Positions 29,618 through 38,041 of a stretch of DNA of 64,000 bases are shown here, piece by piece. Where the stretch lies: positions 1-64,000 of the forward strand of contig JAGBXX010000023.1 of assembly GCA_017629035.1 (NCBI GenBank). Reading direction: 5' to 3'. The position numbers were made by a program, and so were the translations under genes. This DNA is from Alistipes sp. (GTDB lineage: Bacteria; Bacteroidota; Bacteroidia; Bacteroidales; Rikenellaceae). Numbering within the stretch: the first letter of the stretch is position 1; the number at the start of each line of letters is the position of its first letter. The notes under the pieces are model-generated. The model saw nothing but the letters and a program-made list of their open reading frames with translations. It was not told where the DNA came from and did no database searches.

Positions 29618-30646
29618 TTAGATGATAGTTACACCCTCACCCTCGATAACACGGCCGATAACCGAAGCACGCTCACCACACTCCTCAAGGATAGCAATAG
29701 CCTTAGCCGCATCCTCCTCAGGCAATGCGATAACCATACCGATACCCATGTTGAAGATGTTGAACATCTCACGGTGACCAACCTTGCCGTACTTCTCCAA
29801 AAGACGGAACACTGGCAAAATCTCCCAGCTACCCTCCTTAACCTCGACACCCTGGCCATCCTTCAAGATACGTGGGATATTCTCGTCGAAACCACCACCT
29901 GTGATGTGGCTAATACCGTGAACATCGCACTCAGCGATAACCTTCAACACCTGCTTAACGTAGATGCGTGTAGGCTCCAAAAGTGCCTGGCCGAGAGTGC
30001 GACCCTCGATCTCAGGATAAGTCTCGTTGAGCTTAAGAGCATTGTCAGCAACAACCTTACGCACGAGGCTGAAACCGTTAGAGTGAACACCGCTCGAAGC
30101 GATACCTACCAACACGTCACCAACCTTAACACGCTCACCAGCATCGATGAGCTTAGAACGCTCAACAACACCTACTGTAAAACCAGCGATATCATACTCA
30201 CCATCCTGGTACATACCTGGCATCTCGGCAGTCTCGCCACCTACCAATGCACAACCAGCCTGACGGCAACCCTCAGCTACACCAGCAACGATAGCCTCGA
30301 CCTTAGCAGGCTCATTGTGACCTACTGCAACATAGTCAAGGAATACGAGTGGCTCAGCACCCTGCGCCAACACATCGTTAACACACATAGCAACAGCGTC
30401 GATACCGATAGTATCGTGCTTGTCCATCTCGAAAGCCAACTTAAGCTTTGTACCTACACCATCAGTACCACTAACCAACACAGGCTCCTTGATGTTAAGA
30501 GCTGCAAGGTCAAACATACCACCAAAGGCACCGATGTTACCCATCGAACCTACTCGCTTGGTAGATGATACGTGTGACTTAATACGTCGAACTACCTCGT
30601 AACCAGCCTCAAGATTTACACCGGCTGCTTCGTAACTTTTTGCCAT
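29618..30646 (-). CDS. purM: Phosphoribosylformylglycinamidine cyclo-ligase
   Basis: Closes the imidazole ring (AIR synthetase). The ATP-binding [18 protein letters not shown] and the metal/ATP motif [11 protein letters not shown] are both present. [15 protein letters not shown] and [15 protein letters not shown] are further family signatures. It has 342 residues. Confidence 0.96.
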   Translation of the reverse strand: MAKSYEAAGVNLEAGYEVVRRIKSHVSSTKRVGSMGNIGAFGGMFDLAALNIKEPVLVSGTDGVGTKLKLAFEMDKHDTIGIDAVAMCVNDVLAQGAEPLVFLDYVAVGHNEPAKVEAIVAGVAEGCRQAGCALVGGETAEMPGMYQDGEYDIAGFTVGVVERSKLIDAGERVKVGDVLVGIASSGVHSNGFSLVRKVVADNALKLNETYPEIEGRTLGQALLEPTRIYVKQVLKVIAECDVHGISHITGGGFDENIPRILKDGQGVEVKEGSWEILPVFRLLEKYGKVGHREMFNIFNMGIGMVIALPEEDAAKAIAILEECGERASVIGRVIEGEGVTII

Positions 30647-30673
30647 AATTTATACTATATTTATTATTTATTT

Positions 30674-32068
30674 CTACAACTTATTTTGATACAACGATGT
30701 TGGGTAGCAGCCATTGAAGCATGCCATACACAACTCAGAACGATTACCCGCCTTGAGCAATGACTCCTCGCTGAGGAACTCCAACGAGTCAGCCTCGATA
30801 GCCTTGCAAGCCTCCTCCTTTGACATTCGAGCGCAGAGCAACTCCTGACGTGTCGACATGTCGATACCATAGAAGCATGGATTAGTAATTGCAGGGCTGG
30901 CAATACGCACATGAACCTGCTTAGCACCAGCCTCCTTCAACAGGCGAACGATGCGAAGCGAGGTAGTACCACGCACAATAGAGTCATCAATCAACACCAC
31001 TGACTTATCCTTTACAAGCGAGCGTACTGCCGAGAGTTTCATGCGAACACCCTTCTCACGCATCTCCTGCGAAGGCTGGATGAATGTTCGTGCAATATAC
31101 TTATTCTTGATAAGTCCCATCTCGTATGGAATACCGCTGGCCTCAGAGTAACCGATAGCAGCACTGATACTTGAATCAGGCACGCCGATAACCACATCAG
31201 CCTCGGTTGGGCACTGCTCATAGAGCAAGCGACCTGAGAGCTTACGGAATGAGTGTACGTTACAACCCTCGATATCGCTATCTGGACGTGCGAAGTAGAT
31301 GTACTCCATTGCGCACATCAAGTGACGCTGATACAACGAGTATTTGTTAGAGCGGATGCCATGGTGGTCGATAGTGATAACCTCGCCTGGCTCAACATCT
31401 CGAATATACTCCGCACCGACAATATCCAAGGCACATGTCTCAGAGCTAATAACGTAGCCATCGCCGAGTTTACCAATAGCCAATGGACGCAAGCCATGCT
31501 TATCACGGCAAGCATAGATACGGTTCTTGGTCATGATAAGGAATGCGAAAGCACCCTCGATCATGTTCAACGCCTCGATGATGTTATCAATACGCTTATT
31601 CTCCGAGTTATCCTTCTTCACAAGGTGAGCCAAGAGCTCGCTATCTGAAGTTGAGTGGAAGAGGCTACCACGCACCTCGAGGTACTCTGCCAACTCACGA
31701 GAGTTTACCAAGTTACCATTATGTGCAAGCGCAAAATCACCAGTATGATGATTAAACGAGAATGGCTGAACATTCTGTGCTCCACCGCCACCTGTTGTTG
31801 CGTAGCGCACGTGGCCGATAGCTATACGACCCTTGAGCTTAGAGAGCTTCTGCTGGTTGAATACCTCGGTAACAAGACCCTCGCCCTTAACGGTATTGAG
31901 CTTGTCGCCATCGAAGGCCGAGATACCACATGCCTCCTGACCACGGTGCTGCAGTGCGTGCAGACCATAGTATGCGAGATTTGGGGCATCGTCTACGCCA
32001 AAAATACCAAACACACCGCACTCCTCATGCAGATCGTCGCCATATATATCTAAAGAATCCTTAAGCAT
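30674..32068 (-). CDS. purF: Amidophosphoribosyltransferase
   Basis: First committed enzyme of purine synthesis, making phosphoribosylamine from PRPP and glutamine. A short propeptide precedes the class II amidotransferase nucleophile Cys17 in HEECGVFGIFG; processing to expose it is expected. The PRPP-binding loop reads VLIDDSIVRGTTS (about residue 350). The C-terminal cysteines (ELCMACFNGCYP) suggest the Fe-S-bearing Bacillus type. It has 464 residues. The glutaminase machinery here is intact, unlike CarA of the neighbouring operon. Confidence 0.96.
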   Translation of the reverse strand: MLKDSLDIYGDDLHEECGVFGIFGVDDAPNLAYYGLHALQHRGQEACGISAFDGDKLNTVKGEGLVTEVFNQQKLSKLKGRIAIGHVRYATTGGGGAQNVQPFSFNHHTGDFALAHNGNLVNSRELAEYLEVRGSLFHSTSDSELLAHLVKKDNSENKRIDNIIEALNMIEGAFAFLIMTKNRIYACRDKHGLRPLAIGKLGDGYVISSETCALDIVGAEYIRDVEPGEVITIDHHGIRSNKYSLYQRHLMCAMEYIYFARPDSDIEGCNVHSFRKLSGRLLYEQCPTEADVVIGVPDSSISAAIGYSEASGIPYEMGLIKNKYIARTFIQPSQEMREKGVRMKLSAVRSLVKDKSVVLIDDSIVRGTTSLRIVRLLKEAGAKQVHVRIASPAITNPCFYGIDMSTRQELLCARMSKEEACKAIEADSLEFLSEESLLKAGNRSELCMACFNGCYPTSLYQNKL

Positions 32069-32076
32069 ACCTATAT

Positions 32077-32793
32077 TTATTTTAATGCATTGTGCAATCG
32101 CTCAGCAACCTCCTCGTAGGTCTCACGCACACGACCCAAGTCGCGACGGAAGCGATCTTTGTCCATACGCTCGCCTGTGGCTTTATCCCAGAGGCGACAA
32201 GTATCGGGCGACAACTCGTCGGCAAGAACCAACGTACCATCGGCAGCACGACCAAACTCAATCTTGAAGTCGACAACGGTGATACCAGCCTTGTCGAACA
32301 ACTCAACAAGGTGCTTGTTGATTGCAGCCGACATCTCGTACATCTTTGCTAGCTCGTCGTAGCTGAGCAAGCCCATAGCTACTGCGTGGTGGTCGTTGAT
32401 GAGTGGATCGCCAAGGTCGCTGCGACGCAACACAAGATCAAAGATAGTGTTCTTAGGGACAATACCCTCATCCATGCCCAGACGCTTAGCCATAGAGCCA
32501 GCGACAACATTGCGAACGATAACCTCGACTGGAACATGCTCCACAACACGGCACAGCTGGCCATCATCACCAACACGCTCAATGAAGTGCGTGTTGATGT
32601 TGTGGCAGTTGAGATACTCGAGCACCATTGACGAGATATCGCACGTAAGTCGACCCTTGTTTGCAATGGTTGCACGCTTAATGTTGTAGAAAGCAGATGT
32701 ATCATCCTTAAAACGGATAACTACTCTGTCCGAGCTATCGGTCTTAAATATCTGCTTACTCTTACCTTCGTAGATAAGTTCTAACTCTCTCAT
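32077..32793 (-). CDS. purC: Phosphoribosylaminoimidazole-succinocarboxamide synthase
   Basis: SAICAR synthetase, ligating aspartate to CAIR. It begins MRELELIYEGKSKQIFKTD; VPVEVIVRNVVAGSMAKRLG and DFKIEFGR are the two family signatures. It has 238 residues, complete. It lies 3 nt after purL and 8 nt before purF. Confidence 0.96.
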   Translation of the reverse strand: MRELELIYEGKSKQIFKTDSSDRVVIRFKDDTSAFYNIKRATIANKGRLTCDISSMVLEYLNCHNINTHFIERVGDDGQLCRVVEHVPVEVIVRNVVAGSMAKRLGMDEGIVPKNTIFDLVLRRSDLGDPLINDHHAVAMGLLSYDELAKMYEMSAAINKHLVELFDKAGITVVDFKIEFGRAADGTLVLADELSPDTCRLWDKATGERMDKDRFRRDLGRVRETYEEVAERLHNALK

Positions 32794-32796
32794 AGA

Positions 32797-35700
32797 CTAT
32801 CGCTTAGTGAAGTAGTTAACAGCATTAGAGAAGATATCCTGGATCTTCTCGCCGTGGATATTCTTCATAAGGTCACGCTCATAACGCTCTGTGTGGCCCA
32901 TCTTACCAAGGATCTGACCCGATGGATCGATAATACCCTCGATAGCATAGCTTGAGCCGTTAGGGTTGTATGGCGAATCTGTAGTAGGACGATTCTCGGC
33001 GTCTACATACTGGAATGCCACCTGACCATTGCGGAAGAGCTGCTCGGCGAACTGCTCGCTAACGACGAACTTACCCTCGCCGTGGCTGACAGCGATAGAG
33101 TGAATATCGCCTACCTCGAACGACTGCAACCATGGTGAAGCCTTAGTGCCCACACGTGTTGATACAATCTGAGAGATATGGCGGTTGATATCGTTGCGGA
33201 AGAGAGTTGGTGACTCGTTGGTTACCATGCCAAGACGACCATAAGGGAGCAAGCCTGACTTAACCAATGCCTGGAAACCGTTGCAGATACCAAGCATCAA
33301 GCCACCACGATCCAACAAAGCGTGGATAGCGTCGGCAACATCCTTGTTGTTAAGAACGTTTGCGATGAACTTACCGCTACCATCTGGCTCGTCACCTGCT
33401 GAGAAACCACCACTAAGAGCCATGATATGGCACTTAGAGATATGCTCAACCATCTCACGAATAGATGCAAATACATCCTCGCCTGTGAGGTTCTTGAATA
33501 CTGTCATCTCAACCTCGGCACCAGCACGCTCAAACGCACGGGCAGTATCGTAGTCGCAGTTAGTACCTGGGAATACAGGGATATATACCTTAACCTTATC
33601 TACCATCTCGCCCTCGTACTTCTTGACAAAGCCCTTACCATCGCTTACACGTGTAGGCTCACCTGCCTTACCCTTATCGGCGTAAACAGTAGCATACTTC
33701 TCGGTATTTGCTGCAAGCAACTCCTCCAAAGGAAGACGAGTGCCGTTGATAAAGATAGCCTCCTCGGCGATAGTCTTACCGATAAGCTCAGCCGATGGGT
33801 GGTTGATTGTGCGACGGCTCTCAACAACGATTGAGCCATAAGAGTAGTTGTACAACATCTGCTCGTCGCAGTCAATGCTAGCACCGATCTTGTTACCAAA
33901 CGCCATCTTAGAGATAGCCTCGGCAACACCACCAAAGCCTACTGCCCATGCAGCTACGATATCGCCCTGCTCAATCTTGCTCGAAACAAAGTCGAAGTTG
34001 CTCTTGAGCTGCTCAACGTTTGGCATGTAGTTAGCCTCAGGAGTGTGACGTATAATATAAATATTGTTACCTGCGCTCTTGAACTCAGGGCTGATAACAT
34101 TGCGAGCATCGACAGTAGTGATACCAAAGGCCATAAGCATTGGTGGAACGTTGATATCACGGAAAGTACCGCTCATAGAGTCCTTACCACCGATTGATGG
34201 AAGGCCGAGCTCTACCTGCATCTTCAAAGCACCGAGCAATGCTGCCATAGGCTTACCCCATGATGTAGCATCGGTCATGCGCTCGAAGTACTCCTGATAA
34301 GAGAAACGCATCTTGTCGTAGCGAGCACCTGCGGCAACAACCTTAGCACAAGCATCGACAACTGCATAAGCAGCACCATGGTATGGGCTCCACTTAGCGA
34401 TAAATGGGTTGTAGCCATAGGCCATGATACTTGCCGTATTTGTGAAACCGCCACCTACTGGCAACTTCTGCACTGATACCTGAGTCTCGGTGCACTGAGT
34501 CTTACCACCATAAGGCATGAGGACTGTAGAAGCACCGATTGTTGAGTCGAACATCTCGATAAGACCCTTCTGCGAGAGAACGTTGTCGTCCGAGAGGTTG
34601 TTCTTCATACGCTTTGTTGTTGTCACACCCTCGACCTGGCGAACGAATGGGTCAACATTCTCCACACCTCCGATATTAATCTTTGTGTAGTGCTTAGCAC
34701 CTGCCGAGTCGATAAACTCACGTGAGAGGTCAACGACAATCTTGCCATCTGAGAACATGCGCATGCGACGAGTGTCGGTAACATCTGCTACGTGAGTAAC
34801 CTCGACATTCTCTTCGTGGCACAACGCCATGAACTGCTCCATATCCTTGCGCTCGATAACTACCGACATACGCTCCTGTGACTCGCTAATAGCAAGCTCA
34901 GTAGAGTTAAGACCATTGTACTTTGTAGGCACACGGTCGAGGTAGATATCCAAGCCATCAGTAAGCTCACCAATAGCAACGCTCACACCACCAGCACCAA
35001 AGTCGTTAGACTTCTTAATAAGGCGAGTTACATCACCACGGCGGAACAAGCGAGAGAGCTTGCGCTCCTCAGGAGCATTACCCTTCTGTACCTCAGAGCT
35101 ACACTCCTCCAATGAGCTGAGTGTATGCTCCTTTGACGAACCTGTTGCACCACCTACGCCATCACGACCTGTACGGCCACCGAGCAAGAGTACGACATCG
35201 CCCGCAGCAGGGCTCTCACGGCGCACATTGTCAGCCTTAACAGCACCAACAACAGCACCTACCTCCAAACGCTTAGCTACATAGTCTGGGTGATAAACCT
35301 CACGCACGTGTGTTGTGGCAAGACCAATCTGGTTACCATAGCTTGAGTATCCTGCAGCAGCCTTTGTTGTGATGATACGCTGTGGAAGCTTACCCTCCAA
35401 AGTCTCATCAACTGGCTTATAGATATCGCCAGCACCAGTAACACGCAAAGCCTGATATACGTAGCTACGGCCTGACAATGGGTCACGAATAGCACCACCA
35501 AGACATGTCGAAGCACCACCAAATGGCTCGATCTCTGTTGGGTGGTTGTGAGTCTCGTTCTTGAACTGAAGCAACCAACGCTGCATCTCGCCGTCAACAT
35601 CTACGTTAACGAAGATAGAGCATGCGTTGTTCTCCTCGCTCTGCTCCATATCGTCGAGCTTACCAATCTTGCGAAGATAGCGAGCACCGATTGTTGCAAG

Positions 35701-36504
35701 CTCCATAAGGCAGAGGCTCTTCTGCTCACGACCAAGCTCCTTGCGGATGCGGCGCATAAGCTCCAAAGACTCCTCCATCTCCTGCTTCATGAACGACTCG
35801 TCGAGGGTGATATCCTCAATCTCGGTAGTAAATGTTGTGTGACGGCAGTGGTCACTCCAATATGTATCGAGAATTCTGAGCTCGGTCTCCATTGGATCAC
35901 GACCCTCCTCACGGAAGTATCTAACAACCTCACGCAAGTCGTCGGCATTCATAGCCAATCCATTAGCCTTGCAGTAAGGAGCAAGCTCCTCCTCCTTCAT
36001 ATCACGGAAGCCCTCCAAAACTGGCACAGGCTTAATCTCTGCGCTCTCAGCATCGCTCAACACCTCAAGATTCTTCTTGCGTGACTCGACAGCGTTGATA
36101 TAATACTTCTCGATATGAGCCATATCCGCCTCAGATACGCCCTTATCGAAGATGAGCAGACGTGAAGACTTGATCTTAACCTCAGCATTAGGCTCGATAA
36201 GGTGCACACAGTCTACTGCTGAGGCTGCACGCTGATCAAACTGACCTGGCAAGAACTCAACAGCGAGGTGTGGATAGCCATCGTAATTGCACTCATCCGA
36301 AACAAGGTCAGTAACCACCTCGCCAAAGACACTATAACGACTCTTCTCAACGAGCTCATCGCTGAAGCCAAAGAGATCGTAAACATTGATATAGCGAAGG
36401 TTCTCGATATTTAGACCGAGGTTAGCATTAAGCTCACGGCGCAAAGTATCGGCCTCCACCTGGAATTGAGGATACTTCTCAACAAATATTCTTCGATTTC
36501 TCAT
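32797..36504 (-). CDS. purL: Phosphoribosylformylglycinamidine synthase, single-chain
   Basis: Large FGAM synthase combining the PurS-like, synthetase and glutaminase parts in 1235 residues, so no purQ or purS is needed. N-terminal PurS-like segment up to about 150; synthetase motifs include FKNETHNHPTEIEPFGGAST and the metal-binding FGAGGVSVAIGEL. The C-terminal class I amidotransferase retains Cys in LGICNGFQALV and the His/Glu region SHGEGKFV. Internal TMSGTFRD-like GGKDSMSG marks the second half of the duplicated domain. The largest gene of the cluster. Confidence 0.96.
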   Translation of the reverse strand: MRNRRIFVEKYPQFQVEADTLRRELNANLGLNIENLRYINVYDLFGFSDELVEKSRYSVFGEVVTDLVSDECNYDGYPHLAVEFLPGQFDQRAASAVDCVHLIEPNAEVKIKSSRLLIFDKGVSEADMAHIEKYYINAVESRKKNLEVLSDAESAEIKPVPVLEGFRDMKEEELAPYCKANGLAMNADDLREVVRYFREEGRDPMETELRILDTYWSDHCRHTTFTTEIEDITLDESFMKQEMEESLELMRRIRKELGREQKSLCLMELATIGARYLRKIGKLDDMEQSEENNACSIFVNVDVDGEMQRWLLQFKNETHNHPTEIEPFGGASTCLGGAIRDPLSGRSYVYQALRVTGAGDIYKPVDETLEGKLPQRIITTKAAAGYSSYGNQIGLATTHVREVYHPDYVAKRLEVGAVVGAVKADNVRRESPAAGDVVLLLGGRTGRDGVGGATGSSKEHTLSSLEECSSEVQKGNAPEERKLSRLFRRGDVTRLIKKSNDFGAGGVSVAIGELTDGLDIYLDRVPTKYNGLNSTELAISESQERMSVVIERKDMEQFMALCHEENVEVTHVADVTDTRRMRMFSDGKIVVDLSREFIDSAGAKHYTKINIGGVENVDPFVRQVEGVTTTKRMKNNLSDDNVLSQKGLIEMFDSTIGASTVLMPYGGKTQCTETQVSVQKLPVGGGFTNTASIMAYGYNPFIAKWSPYHGAAYAVVDACAKVVAAGARYDKMRFSYQEYFERMTDATSWGKPMAALLGALKMQVELGLPSIGGKDSMSGTFRDINVPPMLMAFGITTVDARNVISPEFKSAGNNIYIIRHTPEANYMPNVEQLKSNFDFVSSKIEQGDIVAAWAVGFGGVAEAISKMAFGNKIGASIDCDEQMLYNYSYGSIVVESRRTINHPSAELIGKTIAEEAIFINGTRLPLEELLAANTEKYATVYADKGKAGEPTRVSDGKGFVKKYEGEMVDKVKVYIPVFPGTNCDYDTARAFERAGAEVEMTVFKNLTGEDVFASIREMVEHISKCHIMALSGGFSAGDEPDGSGKFIANVLNNKDVADAIHALLDRGGLMLGICNGFQALVKSGLLPYGRLGMVTNESPTLFRNDINRHISQIVSTRVGTKASPWLQSFEVGDIHSIAVSHGEGKFVVSEQFAEQLFRNGQVAFQYVDAENRPTTDSPYNPNGSSYAIEGIIDPSGQILGKMGHTERYERDLMKNIHGEKIQDIFSNAVNYFTKR

Positions 36505-36528
36505 AAATGGGGTTTGTAGTTAAATTGA

Positions 36529-36996
36529 TTATAACTCTGCTGCAAGTACCTTCTCGGTCTGAGCCTTACGGAACGCAATCAAACGCTCCTCGAGAGCCTT
36601 GTCGGTAAGAGCAAAAATCGATGCTGCGATAAGAGCTGCATTCTTAGCACCGTTGATAGCAGTAGTTGATACTGGAATACCACCTGGCATCTGAACGATT
36701 GAGAGCAAAGAATCCATGCCACCAAGAGCCGATGTCTTGATTGGCACACCAATAACTGGAACTGTGGTCAATGCTGCTGTAACACCTGCAACGTGAGCAG
36801 CACCACCAGCACCTGCGATGATAGCACCGATACCACGCTCACGAGCCGACTCAGCGTACTCAACCATAAGATGTGGAGTGCGGTGTGCTGAGATAACTCG
36901 CTTCTCATACTCAATACCCAACTCCTCCAATGTCTCGACTGCGGCCTTCATAATATCCCAGTCGCTGGTAGAACCCATAATAACTGCAACTTTCAT
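36529..36996 (-). CDS. purE: N5-carboxyaminoimidazole ribonucleotide mutase, class I PurE
   Basis: Converts N5-CAIR to CAIR. It has 155 residues from the ATG at 36996. [21 protein letters not shown] and the loop [12 protein letters not shown] identify the bacterial class I enzyme, which normally depends on PurK to make N5-CAIR; no purK lies in this window. No TAnnTTTG box exists in the 40 nt between purE and the terminator upstream, which implies that transcription reaches it by read-through from the promoter of the small ORF at 37244. Confidence 0.94.
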   Translation of the reverse strand: MKVAVIMGSTSDWDIMKAAVETLEELGIEYEKRVISAHRTPHLMVEYAESARERGIGAIIAGAGGAAHVAGVTAALTTVPVIGVPIKTSALGGMDSLLSIVQMPGGIPVSTTAINGAKNAALIAASIFALTDKALEERLIAFRKAQTEKVLAAEL

Positions 36997-37036
36997 AATA
37001 TCTGTGTTTTGAATTAATATTTTTCTAAAAACAAAC

Positions 37037-37065
37037 GACCGTCGGCACACAACATCCCGACGGTC
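37037..37065 (-). terminator. Intrinsic terminator / candidate attenuator before purE
   Basis: On the minus strand a 9-bp perfect GC-rich stem (GACCGTCGG / CCGACGGTC) with an 11-nt loop, followed by GTTTGTTTTTAG. It starts 5 nt after the stop codon of the 57-codon small ORF and ends 40 nt before purE, with no promoter between. It can serve as terminator for the small gene and as attenuator for the purine operon. Confidence 0.8.
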
Positions 37066-37070
37066 TTACT

Positions 37071-37244
37071 CTATACATTGTCACACTTTGAGCCCACAAT
37101 GGCCTCAGTATTAACATTATACATCGTTATTTCACCCAGACAATCAACCACACCTCTCTCCACAGCCTCTCCAATCTCCATAGTAGCTCGGCATAGCTCG
37201 AAGAGTTGGCTTGTGATTATATATTGTCCTTGTGAATTATTCAT
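37071..37244 (-). CDS. 57-residue small protein or leader ORF of the purine operon
   Basis: ATG at 37244 gives a 57-residue product beginning MNNSQGQYIITSQLFELCRA and ending VGSKCDNV. A promoter with its -7 box 4 nt upstream supports this start over an upstream in-frame GTG at 37397. The product is not recognised, has no membrane or signal segment, and its composition looks like a folded small protein rather than a stall peptide. The stop codon abuts the terminator before purE, so translation up to the stop would cover the 5' arm of the hairpin. Whether its role is the protein, the act of translation, or both is open. Confidence 0.65.
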   Translation of the reverse strand: MNNSQGQYIITSQLFELCRATMEIGEAVERGVVDCLGEITMYNVNTEAIVGSKCDNV

Positions 37245-37248
37245 GCTA

Positions 37249-37277
37249 CAAAGATATGTAAATTTTCTCGAACTCAA
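37249..37277 (-). promoter_or_regulatory. Promoter of the small ORF and probably of the purine operon, predicted leaderless
   Basis: Minus strand: TTG (plus CAA 37275-37277), 18 nt, TATCTTTG (plus 37249-37256). The ATG of the small ORF begins 4 nt after the box, so the mRNA is expected to start at or within a few bases of the initiation codon. Confidence 0.7.
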
Positions 37278-37397
37278 AAGAGGCAAAATGACTTTTTTCA
37301 ACTTTTTGTTAACAAAGTTAAAGGATATAAAAATCGATTTGCAAAACAGAATAAAAATCTCTCTGGCATGACTAACAAATTTAGAACAGTGCAACAC

Positions 37398-37849
37398 CCC
37401 GTGAAACCAACTCTTATCGAAGTATAACGACAGATTAAAGGCAATAAAATATTTTAACTATTACCTTACATGCAAAACCCAAATAGACAATAAATAATCT
37501 AACCAGAATTATGCTCAAATAGAGTTGCTATAACATTGTTTTATATTATTGTATATTGATATTTTATCACACATTTATTAATCTTTGACTTTAGGTAGTT
37601 GCAAAGGTAGAATTTACCAATTATTAACTGATGAAAAAATCATCTAAGAGAACTATACGGCAAATTAAATATTTTAATGTTTTAAGAAATTTCTCGACAT
37701 AACACCAAGAACATAATTAGCAACGATTATCTCAAATATCGAGAAGATTGTGTACAATCAAAATCATCAGAGCTCACATCTCGACTGGGAGATAAACAGC
37801 GAGAATGATGAAATATGATAAAATTTATTAAAATATCGACTCAAAATAG
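37398..37849. other. AT-rich control region between the pur and pyr clusters
   Basis: About 450 bp with stop codons in all frames and no gene that I can support. It holds one isolated minus-strand TACCTTTG (plus 37602-37609) without a proper -33 element. The promoters of the small ORF and of the pyr leader lie at its two ends. A small RNA cannot be excluded, but I see no terminator hairpin that would define one. Confidence 0.6.
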
Positions 37850-37880
37850 TTGCAAGGCTCACAAAAAATACTTAACTTTG
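37850..37880 (+). promoter_or_regulatory. Promoter of the UMP biosynthesis operon
   Basis: TTG 37850-37852, 20 nt, TAACTTTG 37873-37880. Transcription would begin near 37887, about 13 nt before the leader ORF at 37900 and 155 nt before pyrC. Confidence 0.75.
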
Positions 37881-37899
37881 CGCAAATTTATATAGAACT

Positions 37900-38004
37900 A
37901 TGAGACGCACTAACGACAATAACTCTAATTACTATCTCAGCAATGAGCAGTCGAGCAATTGTCGTCGACGTCTTAACTCATTTAACATCACTGTTTTTCA
38001 TTGA
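37900..38004 (+). CDS. 34-residue leader peptide of the pyr operon
   Basis: ATG at 37900, stop TGA at 38002-38004; starts MRRTNDNNSNYYLSNEQSS and ends NSFNITVFH with three consecutive Arg codons inside (residues 22-24). The last codons lie in a U-rich run GTTTTTCATTGATATT directly ahead of the terminator hairpin. A ribosome at the stop codon would cover the 5' arm of that hairpin, 5 nt downstream. This is the layout of the E. coli pyrBI attenuator leader. No homologue of the peptide is recognised; coding status is inferred from position. Confidence 0.6.
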   Translation: MRRTNDNNSNYYLSNEQSSNCRRRLNSFNITVFH

Positions 38005-38009
38005 TATTA

Positions 38010-38038
38010 GCGGCTCCTTTGGGCCGCTTGTTTTTTAT
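38010..38038 (+). terminator. Attenuator terminator of the pyr operon
   Basis: Stem GCGGCTC / GGGCCGC (one G-U pair) with loop CTTT, then TTGTTTTTTAT. It sits inside the leader, 4 nt before the pyrC ATG at 38042, so it must be overcome for expression of all eight genes. No PyrR-binding consensus is evident nearby. Confidence 0.8.
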
Positions 38039-38041
38039 AAT

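Noticed and set aside
37245..37397. N-terminal extension of the small pur ORF to a GTG at 37397
   Set aside because: It would run through the promoter at 37249-37277, and the extension is Lys/Phe-rich AT-driven sequence.
37398..37899. Purine or other riboswitch in the pur/pyr control region
   Set aside because: I could not find conserved cores of known riboswitch classes; the only supported structures are the two terminators.
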